Assembly (NCBI GenBank): GCA_942159475.1
Contig: OW804095.1
Coordinates: 89,231,740 to 89,295,739 of the forward strand
Direction of reading: 5' to 3'
From: Sthenelais limicola
Lineage: Eukaryota > Annelida > Polychaeta > Phyllodocida > Sigalionidae
Length of the DNA stretch: 64,000 nt
Part shown: in pieces, positions 11,971 to 24,584 of the stretch
How the letters are laid out: every line of letters starts with the position of its first letter
Position numbering within the stretch: position 1 is the stretch's first letter
Made by a program: the position numbers and the translations under genes
The notes under the pieces: generated by a model
Told to the model about the DNA's origin: nothing
Databases searched by the model: none
The model's input: only the letters and a program-made list of their open reading frames with translations

Positions 11971-13389
11971 TACATGGCCATTTCCACCAATTTGACAACA
12001 TTTGGCCCCCTAGACCCCCCCCCCCCCCCCCCCCTGGGTACCCAAAAATAAATTTTACATTAACCAGTTGAGTCGGTATTATTTATCAACCTATATGCGC
12101 ATTGAACTACCAAGTATGGAACAATTCTGATCATTAGTTATTTTTTTACAGGGGGTTGAAAAATAGCTCCCAAATATGGAAAAAATGCCAAAAATATCAT
12201 GTCTCCTACCGTAGGCCTATGTGAATAAGAACATAAAATGCAAGTAAAATTAATATTTGTATTTTATTTGCCATCATATCATGTAATTATGTATAGATAA
12301 AGACTCAGAAAATGATCCAAAATGATTATGAAGTAAATGTGTATAAATACATCACAAATCGAGCTGGGGAAAAGGTATATATTTTCTGTTTCACTTCTGT
12401 GCTTTGCCTAACAAAGTAAGGAAATAAATGGGGATTTAAATTAGAAATAAAAAAAAACAAAATATACACATACTGTATTGAACTATTTTGTACCTGATAG
12501 GGCTCGACATAAGGGTGATAATGCTTTTTAGTTTGTGAAAATATTCTAACTAGAAGAAAAGTTACAGCCAAATTACATTTTGTAATGGCAACTCTGAGGG
12601 CAAATCTGAAGGCAAAAAATGGCAGAATACGGTAGGAGACAGCAAGGGAGACGGTAGGAGACAGCACAACTAAAAAGCATTTTGCTGTAAGGATCATGTA
12701 AAAACTACTCGGAAATTATGAATTTTGATATACATAGACTGATATTAAGCAAAGTAAATAATAAATTGTCAAATTTAAAAGTTTATTATCAATTAATTAA
12801 TTAATTAATACCCTAAAAACAAAACCCTAAAATGAGGACGACGGTAGGATACAAAGTCTCCTGTTCCAGTGATTTTTGAAATCATGTTATTTTTTGCCTA
12901 TGAGTCATGAAAAACTTAAATAAATACATCTGATATTCTATACATTTGTAACCCAATGCATTTTACCATTATTTAACATCATTGGATAATTTTCATTTTT
13001 TTTTATAGATTTTTCCACCTTAAGCAACTAGGCCGACGGTAGGATACAGGAGGGGGGAACCCACATTTTTTTTATTATTATTTTGATGGCTTTTGGCCAA
13101 AAAAAATTTTTTTTTCATTTTTTTTTCACACAGATCATATTCACATAACTTACTATCACAACGTATAAAAAAAAATGTGCAATTTTGAAGATTACTTAGA
13201 AATTTAGCAATTCCACAGCCCCCAAAATGTGATTTTGAAATAAAAAAAAAATGTGGTTCCACAGGTTAGTAGAACCATCCAATCAAAAAAAATAATCAAA
13301 TTAATGGTAATTAATTTGATCAAAGCCCATTTTATCACTTTCCACGGTTGGGGGCCAAATGTTGTCAAATTGGTGGAATTGGCCGTGTA
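11971..13389. mobile_element. Non-autonomous DNA transposon with 40 bp inverted ends
   Basis: 11,971-12,010 and 13,350-13,389 are inverted repeats matching at 38 of 40 positions; the core is CCACCAATTTGACAACATTT. If the outermost TA on both sides is the target duplication, the element is 11,973-13,387 (1,415 bp). A TA duplication fits Tc1/mariner-like and some other transposases, but no transposase is encoded here. Inside are five copies of ACGGTAGGA followed by G or T and ACA (about 12,201 reversed, 12,629, 12,651, 12,841 and 13,036), which may be internal transposase-binding sites. A poly-C run lies at 12,017-12,035. It abuts the broken end of the Ty3-like protease frame, which suggests insertion into that element. 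Confidence 0.8.
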
Positions 13390-13865
13390 TCATGGTAGGA
13401 AAACTGACTGTCATCGTCTATGTACATAGGAGGCTCTACAAGGAAATCATCCTTGTCTCCATCATTTGTAGAGCCTGTCCAGATTGCTTCAACCATTGTC
13501 ACTGAATTCTTCTTGATCTTAGTATTTTCTTTAACCCTCATGGCTCCATTGTTCGATACAAACTCACAGAAAAATTTCATTCCATTTATATCAATCTCCC
13601 CAGTTTTGCTTCAAAACGCCATGTCCACTGCCATCTGGAAATCTAAGCCTAATATTCCAGATTCTTTATGGATATGTCCAACGAAAAATCTCCAAACATG
13701 CGACTTTTCTCCAAGTTCAAAATGGAAGTTTGCAACACCTGAGAGACTAATATTGCTACCATTAGCAGCAACAACTCTATCAGAAGTGGGAAACAATGGA
13801 GGTGGATTGATCATAGAGGAATATATTTCCTTATCACTCAAGCTTATGGAGGCTCCAGTATCCAC
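13390..13865 (-). pseudogene. Ty3-like retropepsin domain and following region
   Basis: The minus strand carries an aspartic protease of retroelement type. The active-site block VDTGASISL starts at about 13,868, and the second hallmark ILGLDF lies about 70 residues on, the usual spacing for a retropepsin. An in-frame TAA sits immediately before the VDTGAS valine. The frame closes at 13,611 and sequence resumes in another frame from 13,580 (GMKFFCEF and on to about 13,390), where the inverted-repeat transposon begins. No reverse transcriptase, RNase H or integrase follows, so pol is truncated. The domain would process the Gag polyprotein in an intact element. Confidence is high for the family and high that this copy is dead. 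Confidence 0.8.
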
Positions 13866-14108
13866 TTAAAGGTGATACAAATCTCCAAAGGTAGCTGGGA
13901 CATACCATCTAGCTCCTTTAAGGTTAGGCAGGCAGTAAATCTTCCCCTCCTCAAGTCCGGTCACCAGTAATAAATCAGGAACTCCAGAGGGTGTACAGTC
14001 CTCTAATAAAGTAGATCCTGAGGAATCATTTACTTTTCTGTATGTATGTTTGGAAAAGCCATTTTGAATTAGGGTGGTTGAGTCGTTGGCCTTCTCCAAC
14101 CCAACCAC
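13866..14108 (-). pseudogene. Gag-protease linker of the Ty3-like remnant
   Basis: An 80-codon open stretch in the same frame as the downstream retropepsin block, ending in the TAA that precedes VDTGAS. It carries the phrase LPNLKGARWYVPATFGDL, as expected between nucleocapsid and protease in Ty3-type polyproteins. By itself it has no catalytic motif. Confidence 0.6.
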
Positions 14109-14166
14109 TATTCGTTTCCCTCTAAACCATTAGTAGTAATCCCTAGGGTAGACCCAGCAGAACTTT

Positions 14167-14814
14167 TCACACTAGTAGATCTAAGTTTAGCTTCAAGGAA
14201 TCCCTTACACTGAAAGAGTGTCCAGTTGTGTCACACCACTTGCAATAAGGAGTTTGAGATGATCTAGTCCTCCAGGGTCCACTTTTCTTGTAGCCTGACC
14301 ATCTTGTCTTTTCGCCTATAGCAGAAATTCCATAATCCTCTTCATCTGAATCATCGAGAGCAGTTTCAGTCAAGGTAGAAACAGAAGCAACCGTGGTTAA
14401 CACATCAGAGCTGGCATTAACTACAAAAAGTGTTTTTATTCCACTTTTATATCGATTTGCCAAGTCCAGGGCATCAAACATTGACTTCGGCTGGCGAGCA
14501 TGAACCTCCAATGCAATCTTCTTGTCCAACATTCCTTTAATGAACTGCTGAATCAGCAATCGGGTATGGAAATTATGCCTCTCACCAGGGAAAGCCCAGA
14601 TCATTAATGATCTAAGATGAACTGCAAAGGCAGTTAGATCCTCGCCAGGAATTTGCTTTCTTGAGTAGAAGGTATTTTCTCGGTCTTCAGGAGTACCTCC
14701 CCCATATATCCTGCATAATACGGTGACTAAGTCCTGATATGATCCTTCAGAGATGTCAAAATCATTCACAACGCTTGCAGCCTCTCCTTTACATTTAGAG
14801 AAAAGCACTTTCAT
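14167..14814 (-). pseudogene. Ty3-like Gag capsid and zinc knuckle
   Basis: A Gag capsid-type fold region is recognisable from the pattern GEAASVVNDF, LCRIYGG, FYSRKQIPGEDLTAFAVHL and QFIKGMLDKKIALEV. It ends in a zinc knuckle starting CKWCDTTGHS. The last cysteine of the CCHC knuckle lies in the neighbouring frame, so a one-base shift at about 14,200 destroyed it. Just upstream (about 14,839) an in-frame TAG stands where Gag proteins of this type usually carry tryptophan. Upstream of that, capsid sequence PPAFEGKDWYQYLVQFE is readable at about 14,860-14,915. The element therefore shows both nonsense and frameshift decay. Confidence 0.8.
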
Positions 14815-14846
14815 TCTTGTTTCCTGAGACTAATTGTTAGCAAAGC

Positions 14847-15572
14847 TCATATTCTCGAATTGAACAAGATATTGGTACCAATCCTTCCCCTCGAAGGCAG
14901 GAGGCATAGCGCATTTGGGCTTCTCTGACCATTGAGTCGCCGACTTATTTGTGGAAGAATTTTGATCTTAATTGGAACAATATTATCTTCTTCCTCAAAT
15001 TCCACAGCATCAAATAATGACAGAGATCCTCTTAATTTTCTCTGAAAAGAAACCTTTTTCCCTCCATGGCGAGTTCCAATATAGCCAGAATAAAAGGGAT
15101 CGGAATCTAATTGTTTCCATAATTCGGTATCTCTCACATCAGACCCATCTTTCATTTTAAATAGACTCTTGGTCTCATTCAACTCCGATTTAGTAGATCG
15201 AGCCTCACTCTTCCAATAGTCCACGTTTCTCACTGCATCATCGACATTAGCCATAGCCAATTGCAGATCTGTATTACTTTTCTTCAATGCATCTTCCTTT
15301 GATGTAACCTCCTTGTGCAGCAAATCTGTATCCTGTATAGCCCTGTCCAGAGCCTGTTTCTGACGAGCGAGATCATCATGAAGCTGATCAGTAGTGGTCA
15401 AAGCAGCATCACGATCCTTGACTACATCGACATATTTACCTTCTGAAATAGTCAACTTCTTCTCGATATCCTCCAGGGACTTAGCAGATTCCAAGATATA
15501 CTGCTTTAACTTGGGATCCAACTCCTTGAGTTCAATGCCAACCACTAACTCCTTCCCCAAGTCAGTCGCCAT
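14847..15572 (-). pseudogene. N-terminal coiled-coil part of Ty3-like Gag
   Basis: From ATG at 15,572, about 210 residues are strongly helical with heptad spacing (KSLEDIEKKLTISEGKYVDV, HDDLARQKQALDRAIQDTD). An acidic FDAVEFEEEDNIVPIKIKI block follows. At about 14,945 the frame slips: the last residues in this frame are meaningless, while the adjacent frame continues with a capsid-like WSEKPKCAMPPAFEGK phrase. It is thus the amino-terminal part of the same Gag as 14,814-14,167. Coiled-coil N-terminal extensions are common in invertebrate Gag proteins. Confidence 0.7.
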
Positions 15573-16729
15573 GTTTTACTTCTCTATGAGAACTGGAATC
15601 CTCCTATTAAATGAAGAAAAGTACAGAAACAGACAAATAATGCACAACGCAAAAATCCTAGAGAAGAATCTCCAGCTCCGGGTGACTTCATAGGCAAACG
15701 GAGACAAAGATCCAATGAGATCCGAAGGCTTCTGGAGATCCGGAAGGGTCCGTATGGGTCCGGATAATGAAAAAAATAAGCAGACTGTGTAAATGTCCTT
15801 GAAACTTCAATGCCCAGCAGACAATCCAGTGTTCTAGGAATAAAATACCAAGTATTTTTCCCTCACACTCACAGCACCAGTGTTGTGACTCTTGCCTATG
15901 TTCTTTCCAATGTCTGAGTGGCCATCGTTGCACATCTGTGTTTCAGCTCCGGCTTAATATTAATCGATATTTAAATAATGATATTTCGTGATCGTATAGG
16001 TTTACTTCCGCGAGAATAAATATGTTATGAATATCGATAGCAGGAGATGGGAGGAAAGGAACTATAGTGGCCAGATTATATTAAAGTTCCAAAGGACCAA
16101 GGGTTGAAATATTCTATGTTTCAAATGCAGCTCCGAGATATAACATCAAGAGTGAAATACTTCCGTCATATATTCTCTTTATTCCTCCTTGTGTGCTGGG
16201 TTGAAGACCTTGCTCCTCAACCCGATTAATGAACAGGTACATTGGGTATATCAACAATATTCAACACAAAAGAACATTATGTTTGCAATAGAAATCAGGA
16301 ATAACTAAATAAATATAATGATGAAATAAGTACAAACTTTAACATAAATAGAGAAATATGTAATTACCATCATGGTTAAAGTCCGGATCAAATAATATGA
16401 ATGATTAATTAATAATAAAATAATCGCATAATATAGACTGCAAATATCGTCAAGGGTTGCAGTGAACATCCTGGTGGAATCCGGAGGAACTACCCGGAGA
16501 TAGTCGGAGACGGAGGTGTCTGGATCCGGAGCTACCCGGAGCTCGATGGAAATGTTCATATAGCATAATGGAATCGTTACACATCCTATAGTATACGCAA
16601 ATATAACAATTTTACAGTATTACATTGTTGATAACTACATGTTATAATCATATTATTATCATACATATGTACACTGACATATATGTGATAATTATTCAAT
16701 GTTACATAGAATATTAATACAAGAAATGA
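15573..16729. other. Region 5' of the Ty3-like gag, no LTR recognised
   Basis: Probably includes leader sequence of the Ty3-like element, but no LTR pair, primer-binding site or TG..CA boundary can be confirmed, because the 3' half of the element is missing. Repeated GGATCCGGA / CCGGAG phrases occur at about 15,740-15,765 and 16,470-16,545. Confidence 0.35.
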
Positions 16730-17980
16730 CTACCTAGGTTGGTAGTTATGTTTCAGAAACAACTTAAATTCCTTAATTTCCTCTACGTTCTGCTGCTCTG
16801 GGGCCAATTCATTCCATAACTGAGGGACCTTATAAACAAAAGAGCTTTTGATCATTTCTGTTTTGGGGGTTGTTGTTTTCTTACCTCCATTTAAAAATCT
16901 TAGGTTTATCTCTCTTTTATCTACATTATTCACTAGCTTAAGTGAAGAGTTTATCTCTTTCCTTTGACATCTTTATTAATTCCTTGTTATACCAAGGGGG
17001 GTTTGGTTTTACTTTATTAAAACTCTTAACAGGACACACTCTGTCTAGAAATAGATTTATTTTCCCAAACAACAAATCCCAAACCACATCTACATCCCTT
17101 GTTTGATAAAAGTGTGTCCAATCCTCATTCTCTAATAAATTATTTCCTTTAATATTTTCTCGTCATAACACCTAGTATCCCTTGCTTCAAAACTAATTTC
17201 TGATACCTTGTTCTTTCCTTTTTTAATACAATAAAGACTGGCATGTGGTCGCTCAAATTGTTATTTATTACTCCATCCTTATCTACCTTGTTACTATTAC
17301 TTAAAATAAAATCAATTATTGTGGAAGACTTGCTTGTTATCCTTGTATTGTTCTTAATATGTTGGGTAACCCCACTTTGTATAAAAAGCTCATACAGCTC
17401 ACCCATCTGTGAGGTACTACTAGCTTTTTTCATTTCATTAAAATCACAATTGAAGTCTCCCAATATTATAATTTCACACTTCCTATTAAGGTTTTCCAAA
17501 ACCAATTATAACTGTTGAGTGCAATTCTCAAGCCTCCCATTTGGAGGTCTATAACCATTTACTGCAATTATTTTCTTCCCCTTTCTAGGGTTTATGGATA
17601 TTACTTGTATTTCTACATCTTTGTCATCTATCATCTGTTGTAGTGTTCAAATTATTGTACTCCTTGTCATCTATCCTAACATCATTTTGGATATACATAG
17701 CAAGCCCTCCTCCTTTTTTCTTTCCTTTTCTATCAATTCTAAAGATTTGATACCCTGGTATCTCTATGAGAGAGTCTGTAGTGTTATTATTTAACCATGT
17801 TTCCTGAATAGCTACTAATGTGGGTTTAATATTATAAAGCATAGATGTTACTCCAAATATTTTCGGTCTCAAGCTTCTTATATTCCAGGAAATTAATGAT
17901 ACCCCTTTAAGCATCCCTACTTCTTTTTCATTCAATGTACTCATTTTTCCAGTGAAGTTCTTCAGAATCTCAATAATCAT
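16730..17980 (-). pseudogene. Internally deleted LINE (LINE C): endonuclease kept, RT core lost
   Basis: From 17,980 on the minus strand there is an AP-like endonuclease. ISWNIRSL and IQETWL (metal-binding glutamate) are followed by KKGGGLAMYI. A broken stretch and frame change come next, then ILGDFNCDF and NNLSDHMPVF (catalytic SDH). After a frame change at about 17,150 the linker DWTHFYQTRDVDVVWDLLF..FLDRVCPVK..PPWYNKELI is readable down to about 16,950. It then jumps straight to the C-terminal tail (MIKSSFVYKVPQLWNELAPE) at 16,933-16,730. The whole palm and fingers region, about 1.5 kb in LINE B, is absent. The order and wording match LINE B closely, so this is a related, inactivated copy. 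Confidence 0.85.
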
Positions 17981-19859
17981 AGCCCCTGCTGGATGACATC
18001 AAGGTAAACATGTGCATAAATTGATTTATGCTTATGTCCACCCTGTAGGATCACATACTGATTATAATTAACATACATATAATTTCTATTATCTAAGCAC
18101 AACCATCATTTCTACTATCCCTACAATTACAATTTATATACAATCTGTTATGAATGTACTATACATACTGGAGACATTTTTCTAATGCTTCCTATATGTG
18201 AAACATCGATTTATGTGACTACATAAAATAAGTTATATAATAATCAGATCAACATAATTTCTCTATCGTTAAATTATTTTGTAATTCAGGCTGCTCTGAG
18301 AATATTTGTACCTGCATATGAAAATGTTCATTGTCGTGAATAAAATATTTCCAAATCAAATCAAATACCAATTTCGCACAGGTTTACCAAGCCTGTCTTC
18401 TTACCTTCATCCTAAAAATATACATTTCTGGTCGATATATTCCACTCAGCTTATAATCTGTACATTTCTTAGAGCTTAATGATTTGTAATTACCGTCCAG
18501 TCAACTAATGATAAATAGCTATAAATATACTTACATCCCAAAAACCTTAGCTTCCTCACAACCGTTTCTTGCTCTTGTTCTATGAGATGAAACTAGAATG
18601 GAATTGGACAAGAATTATTGATGATAAATAAATTAAAATAAATGGAGAAGATGTCCCAGATCTGTCAATCAAGCAAGGAGCCTGTAGAATCTTCTGAAAC
18701 TAAAACGGATGCGGATTATTAATGAGAAATAATGCTAAAGAGCATGTTAAATAAAATAAATAATGTGTACATGATACTTACCCGAGTATACTTAGTAATA
18801 CTTCCATTGACTTTTGGTGTGTGCTTCCAGTCATTGAAGAAAGACTGAGAGTGTGAGAGGCAGGTTCAGGTTGTATGGGTAAGGTATTATAGGCAGGTGG
18901 GGGTTCCGCATGGGTGGGTCCCTTAGCTCTCTGCCGCCTCTACCCCCTCCCCCACCCATTGCCGTCAATACTTGGTACAATGTGCAAGCCTTCAGCTATG
19001 ATGATTGATAGTGTTAAAACGATAATTTGTTAGAGTGTACACAGTTTGAGGAGAAGCTTAGCCTCTTTCATGCATATGTCAGGCCTCAATTTAACTGACA
19101 TAAATATGGCGGGCTAGTGGCAGAGTCTTGCTGTTCTGTTATATTTGAATACTCTGACATCTTACAAACTTGAACTAGACCAGAAGGTGACTATGGCCCT
19201 GTTTAAATATTAAATCTTCATTCCATCTTTAACTTATGAAATTAATCATCTTCTTATAATCCTGTCTTGGGTTTTGGCAAAAATGAGCCCACTCAGGAAT
19301 AAAGACAGTGAGATGCCCTTCTGCCTTCATTGACTGATTTGTATATTTATGTGTGATATTTATCTTGGATAAATGTCATTATAAGTATACCGTATTGACA
19401 CCTCATTACATGTACCATTGCTTGGCAACAGCAACTGCTACTAACATCTCCGCCGGCAATCACACAAAGAGGACGCTTGAAAATTTTTCTTTTTTGACTG
19501 TCTGATCTGTGTTTTTCTCACGGCATTTGTAGAGTTTTTCGTTGGGGCAAATTAATTCCACTCAGGAGACTCATTTGTATCCATATAATATACGGGTAGA
19601 GCAATTTCTACGAAAAGAGGTACAAAATCGGGGTTTCATGTTTCTTGTGTCACATGTTCTCGGAATCTGGGTATCTACTTTGTTGGTCTCTACAAGTCCG
19701 TCAACCCTGCCTGGAGGTCATTATATGTGGTTTGTGAAGGTATCTGGGGTGAGAATGTGATTTTGAAGCCTTTTTTAAATTGGATCTCTACACTCTATCT
19801 ATAGCCTGAGAAAGTCCCTGTGAGACACTACATCATTTCCTTTTCAGGGGGACCTAACT
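17981..19859. other. No recognisable gene
   Basis: AT-rich sequence upstream of LINE C. A G-rich patch followed by a C-rich patch lies at about 18,893-18,960. No NADAR or SGNH ORF is visible here, so if LINE C ever had them they are gone. Confidence 0.4.
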
Positions 19860-20400
19860 ACATGGAGAGGAGTGGGAGAGTGAAGAAGAGGGGAGGGAGA
19901 GGGTGGAGGTATTGGAGAGAGGGAGGGGATGGAGAGGGTGTAGGAGGGGGACAGTTAAGAAAAGGGAGGGTGGGGGAATAGGAGAGGGGGATCAAGAGGG
20001 AGGGAAAGAACAGGGGGAAAGAGGCGTGGGAGAGGAAGAAGGAGAAGGGAGAGAGGGAAGGGGGAGCATGAGGAAGAGGGGAGGGAGACGAATCAGAGAT
20101 GGAATTGGGAGAGAAAAACAGGTATGAAAGACAGAGAAGAGGGGGAGGGAAAAGAGGGAGGGGGGAAGTGTGGGGAGAGAGGGTGACCGTCCAAGAAGAG
20201 GGGGAAAGAGGCGAGGGAGAGGATGTAGGGGAAGGGAGAGAGGGGAGGGGGAGCATGAGGAAGAGGGGAGGGAGACGGGGAGAAATCAGAGATGGGATTG
20301 TGAGAGAAAAACAGGTATGAAAGACAGAGAAGAGGGGGAGGGAAACGAGGGAGAGGGGGAAGTGTGGGGAGAAAGGGTGACCGTCTGGAGGACGGGTACT
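19860..20400 (-). repeat. Hairpin-led purine/pyrimidine minisatellite element, copy 2
   Basis: A purine-rich (plus strand) block that contains a tandem duplication of about 194 bp: about 19,997-20,190 and 20,191-20,384, each with AACAGGTATGAAAGACAGAG and each ending GGGTGACCGTC. It is closed by GAGGACGGGTACT, the reverse complement of the cap at 8,849. Open frames on either strand are composition artefacts. Confidence 0.7.
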
Positions 20401-20840
20401 ACTATAGTTAGCATTCTATCAAAAGAAATAAAGGTCTAATCAGCGAAAATTGAAAGTGAAATGAAAGTTCAATTGATCCTAGTAGTATACAAGGACATCC
20501 TACATTCTTTATTTTGGGGGACCATGCAGGTACATGTGTTTACCTTTCGGAAATACATGAGAATGATTGGTTAATTGAAGTTATCTGGGTTAGTCAGGGG
20601 TAATTATGATCCAAGGTAGGGTAGGCATCGTAGAGACATTGATTTTGAGAAATAAGTTTGGAAAGCCATAATTTATGGTATTTACAAGTATTGTATTTCA
20701 TGGTGTTTTATTCAACGTCTTGCCAAATTGAGAATCAGTAGGCTCAAACTGTCTACTTTAGGCCTGCAAAAGGAGTGTCCGACGGCCCCGACAGCATGAA
20801 ATGTTGCCCGTTTGCTGGCCCTGGTCATTATATATGTATA

Positions 20841-20869
20841 ATGTGTGTGTGTGTGTGTGTGTGTGTGTG
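20841..20869. repeat. (GT)n microsatellite
   Basis: About 14 GT units following ATATATGTATAAT. Confidence 0.95.
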
Positions 20870-23845
20870 CGGAAAGCATATATATAGAAAGGTAAGGCTT
20901 GTCCACCTACAAGCAACTCCTTCAATATCCGTTTCTTGTTTCGCCCATATAAGAATCTTTCAATATGCCCCTCCTACTTTTCATGTCATTGGAGTCGTAA
21001 TATCTCTGAGAAATAGCAAAAAATTGTTTTCGTTTTTAATTTTTAATGATATTCAACTTGCATCAGCTTTGGGTGCCGCATTGCAATTTTGTTTCCCTTG
21101 CACGCGTGCGAAAATAACCAGATCAACGTTCATTATTTTCAGTACATCATCTTCTTATAAGGCTATAAGTGTGTCTTTTAATTATATATCATCCCTATTC
21201 TGGTACCTCGCCCGGGGATCCTCATTCCATTCATTTCTCTCCTAGTGTTACCGAGGTCAAATCCCTGTTTAAAAATCAATATGGCTTCCACTCCAGCTGT
21301 AACACAGCCAGATGAACTTTCTAAACCTGTTGTAAATCACCATAAGGGGGAGATAGGGGTGGGGTCTAGGAATTAACAATACAAATATTACACACACAGA
21401 AGATCGATAGGAAAAGTCTATATGGAAAATGAGCATATTTTGATGTATATCGATATCGCGAGATGGAAGGGAACAACTGGGAACAACAATTCTGATCCCT
21501 CTGCATGTGTGATCCGTGGCCCCGGAGAGTTCTTATGCTACTGGGAACGTCATAGATATTTGATCTTTGATGGTACTGATACTATGCAGAATCTCCTGAG
21601 AGGCAAGTATGAAGTGCGAGAGAAGCAGCTTGTGAAACAAGAGGGAAAACGGCGTAGTAATATGCATTTGTATCGCCAGATGCCTCTACTATACAAGTCC
21701 ATCAGTTGAAACAATGAATCACTGACATAACACTTCTCTGCATGTGACGTCACAGGGAATACGCCGCGGGTCAATCAGTAACCTAATTATCGAGCAACTC
21801 ATGCTTAGCATTCAGCCTGCTGAACGACTCATCACCCGAGTATAAATGTTCATTTGTTGCCAGACTGGCTCATGCATGTTGGCATTGTGCTTTGCACTGA
21901 TACTCAGACAGTTGGACCACAAGGGTAAACCCAGCACCAACGACATTGCATTGAGAGGGGAGGTGTTCAAGGAGGATACCCTTCCTCCGCCTCCTCCTCT
22001 CCACTGTGATAATAGTTCATATAGAGGGCTAAATGTGGTACCTTTATCATTGTTTTATCTGACAGTTTCCCTGTTCTGTTTTCCTTCTCTTTCCATTCCA
22101 TTTGCCACATTCTTGCTTGATGCTTCTGGTTGGGTGATGCGGGCCATTCGCATCCCCCTCTCCCTGCCATTCCTTCTGGATATGCCTCTCTGAAAGCAGC
22201 ACCGGGAATGTAAATTTGGTTAGGGACCTTGGGCCCAACGGGACTAAATCATAGCGGCATCTGCTTTGTCTACCATAATAATACCTGTACAGAATCCTCC
22301 CGCCAGAGATGTATCACTAGTTATACAGTATATTTTTGTTTTGTTAATAGATTTCAGGAAAATCAATGAGGTTCACAGCCAAGCCTCCTTGCCTTGTGGA
22401 AATACTCCATGCAAGCTTCTTCCTTGTGAACCCTATTATAGACTGATTCGGCCTCAATGGCTGCATTATAAAAATAGCGACACTTGACTTTTCTTGCTTG
22501 ATGTAATGGAATTACAGGCTTCACATTTAACACCTGCTGTATTCAATGATTTTACTTGTTTGTGAGTAAGTAATGTGTCACCCTAAATGATTATATTCTT
22601 CTTTGTGACTGCACTCGAAGCAATTAATTGCAAGTGATCGGTGTGCTGTTTCGGCTGGTGAATTTACATACAGATTGAATCAAGGTCTTATATAACATCA
22701 AAGATATCTGACAAATTTCATTCGGTGCTCCTTGGAGACAGAATTGACCTTCCTAACCCCTTGTATCGGGGATTGGGTGTATTTCATTCCAACATTGCAG
22801 CATGTTTATATAAGCTACGTAGAGAATATTCTGGTTTTTGCTTATGTATCATTGCTTCCAGTCTACGAATGATTAACTGAGCGGAAGGGCGTTAAAGGCA
22901 TTATTTGGTATACTAATATGTGTTATCTTTCCGTAACGTTAGTTCATATAGTTGCACTGGTAGCTTATATTCATATATTCGTTCTTAATCTTTAAAATCT
23001 AACTCATTTCAGGTAGACTAGCATCAAGTCCCTCTGCCCTCAATGAGCGCATACACACAGCAAAGGCCTTACTGATGCTTTGGCGTCCACTGGGCAGAGG
23101 TTCCTCAGTCGAGGCTGTAGTGACTCTAACATGAGAATATATTTTTGATAATATTGTGTTTTAAACAAAAAACAGAATCAAAGACTTGCACAAGTCTACA
23201 TTTCAGGCTGTAATTCATCAATGAAAAATGTCAAATGGGTTAAAGAAAACTGTTACACGGGATTTGATAACACAGAGACTGGCTCAAAATGGAAAGGTCA
23301 GCAAATATACATGTATGTGCATAGATCTACGTATGTCTGCTTTTTTATAGCATTATTACCCCGAGGTTTCACCACAACAAACCACCAATCCGAGGGTAAT
23401 AGTGGCTTTTAGACGCGATTTGATCAGAACAACTAATTAATACCAAAATAGAAGGTTTACCAACCAGTACAATTATTTATTTCAATCAAATATGCCTTGC
23501 GAAACAGGTATTGAGTGCACATATGAACTGGAAGTTTACACTCTGACGCCGCCAAAAACTATAGGTGGCGCCACACTCTATGGAGCTTTAACACTGCCGT
23601 TCAGACCACTCCGATAGACTATAGCTGACACTACTTCCGTTGATAAAACGTGGTCTATAGGTAAGAAAAAACGTCCCAGGATCTGATCAAATCGCATCTA
23701 AAATACTACAATTCTAACAACCATGCACATCTCCCTCTCTCCCCTGAATCTATGATGGCATAGGAATACAGTGATATACATTGAGGTGAAAAGGAGTTAG
23801 AATATTAACAGATATTTAGATATCTTGATAATTTCATATGTAATG
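20870..23845. other. No recognisable gene
   Basis: Several open frames of 60-156 codons occur on both strands (for example 20,775-21,245 and 21,846-22,193). Their translations show no domain motif or homologous partner in the window. I see no RNA gene. Confidence 0.4.
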
Positions 23846-23942
23846 AACTGCAGATTTGTGGGCACAAGTCGCGAATTTCATGAAAGGAAGCAACAAACAA
23901 GGATAAATTCATTTGACCAGGTTTTATTGACCCCAAAACACA
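23846..23942 (+). repeat. Short dispersed repeat, relative of 9,403-9,503
   Basis: Collinear with 9,403-9,503 across GAACTGCAGATT, ACAAGTCG, TCATGAAAG and TTTTATTGACCCCAAAACAC. Confidence 0.5.
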
Positions 23943-24584
23943 GTTACAAGCGTGAAGTGCAAGAGCTTAATTTGAACAACAGAAGTATCTCGTTCCTCAG
24001 CGCGGCCAAGTCTGTTGTGTTAAGTGACTGCGGGATCCCACATTGGAGGTGTAGACTTTTCCTACTGCCCGTGGAAGGATGTCTTCAGCGACGATGTCAC
24101 AATGATAGGGCATTGCCGCCTGGCGGGACTGGCCGGAGACCGCTGTTTGTGCCCGGCTCTGGTAGAGATGTTGCCTGTTGCCGCTAGGGTGGATAGCACG
24201 GCAGCCTCACCATGCTGTTAATGGGCAGACCCACTACACATATATATCTTTGTGATGGAGATAATATCCAGAATCAATTAATAAAATATCCCTAAGTCAC
24301 AATCATACTGCGAGAGAATACTGCGAGGAAAAGTATATTCCAAAAAGAAAAGTGTATTTTGGATATTTACTATTTCACATAAATATCCTTACCGATTCAG
24401 GATGACAAAACATAAGTCTTCTCCCCCCCCCCCCCTTACTCTCTTTCTCCCTCTCTTGCTCTCTGACAATTTGGATGAATAATCACAATTAAAACAAATG
24501 TCACTTCTTTTAAACTTCGGTATTCGATTCATGAATAGTTTCTGGTCATAACAATTTAAAAGATATCAACGGCCAGTGCGTTTT

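Noticed and set aside
13420..13869. 149-codon plus-strand frame
   Set aside because: Antisense to the retropepsin region, which has the genuine DTGAS and LGLDF motifs.
19858..20439. Gly/Arg/Glu-rich open frames
   Set aside because: Purine-rich minisatellite artefact with a 194 bp duplication.
20775..21245. 156-codon plus-strand frame
   Set aside because: Runs through a (GT)n microsatellite and shows no domain pattern.
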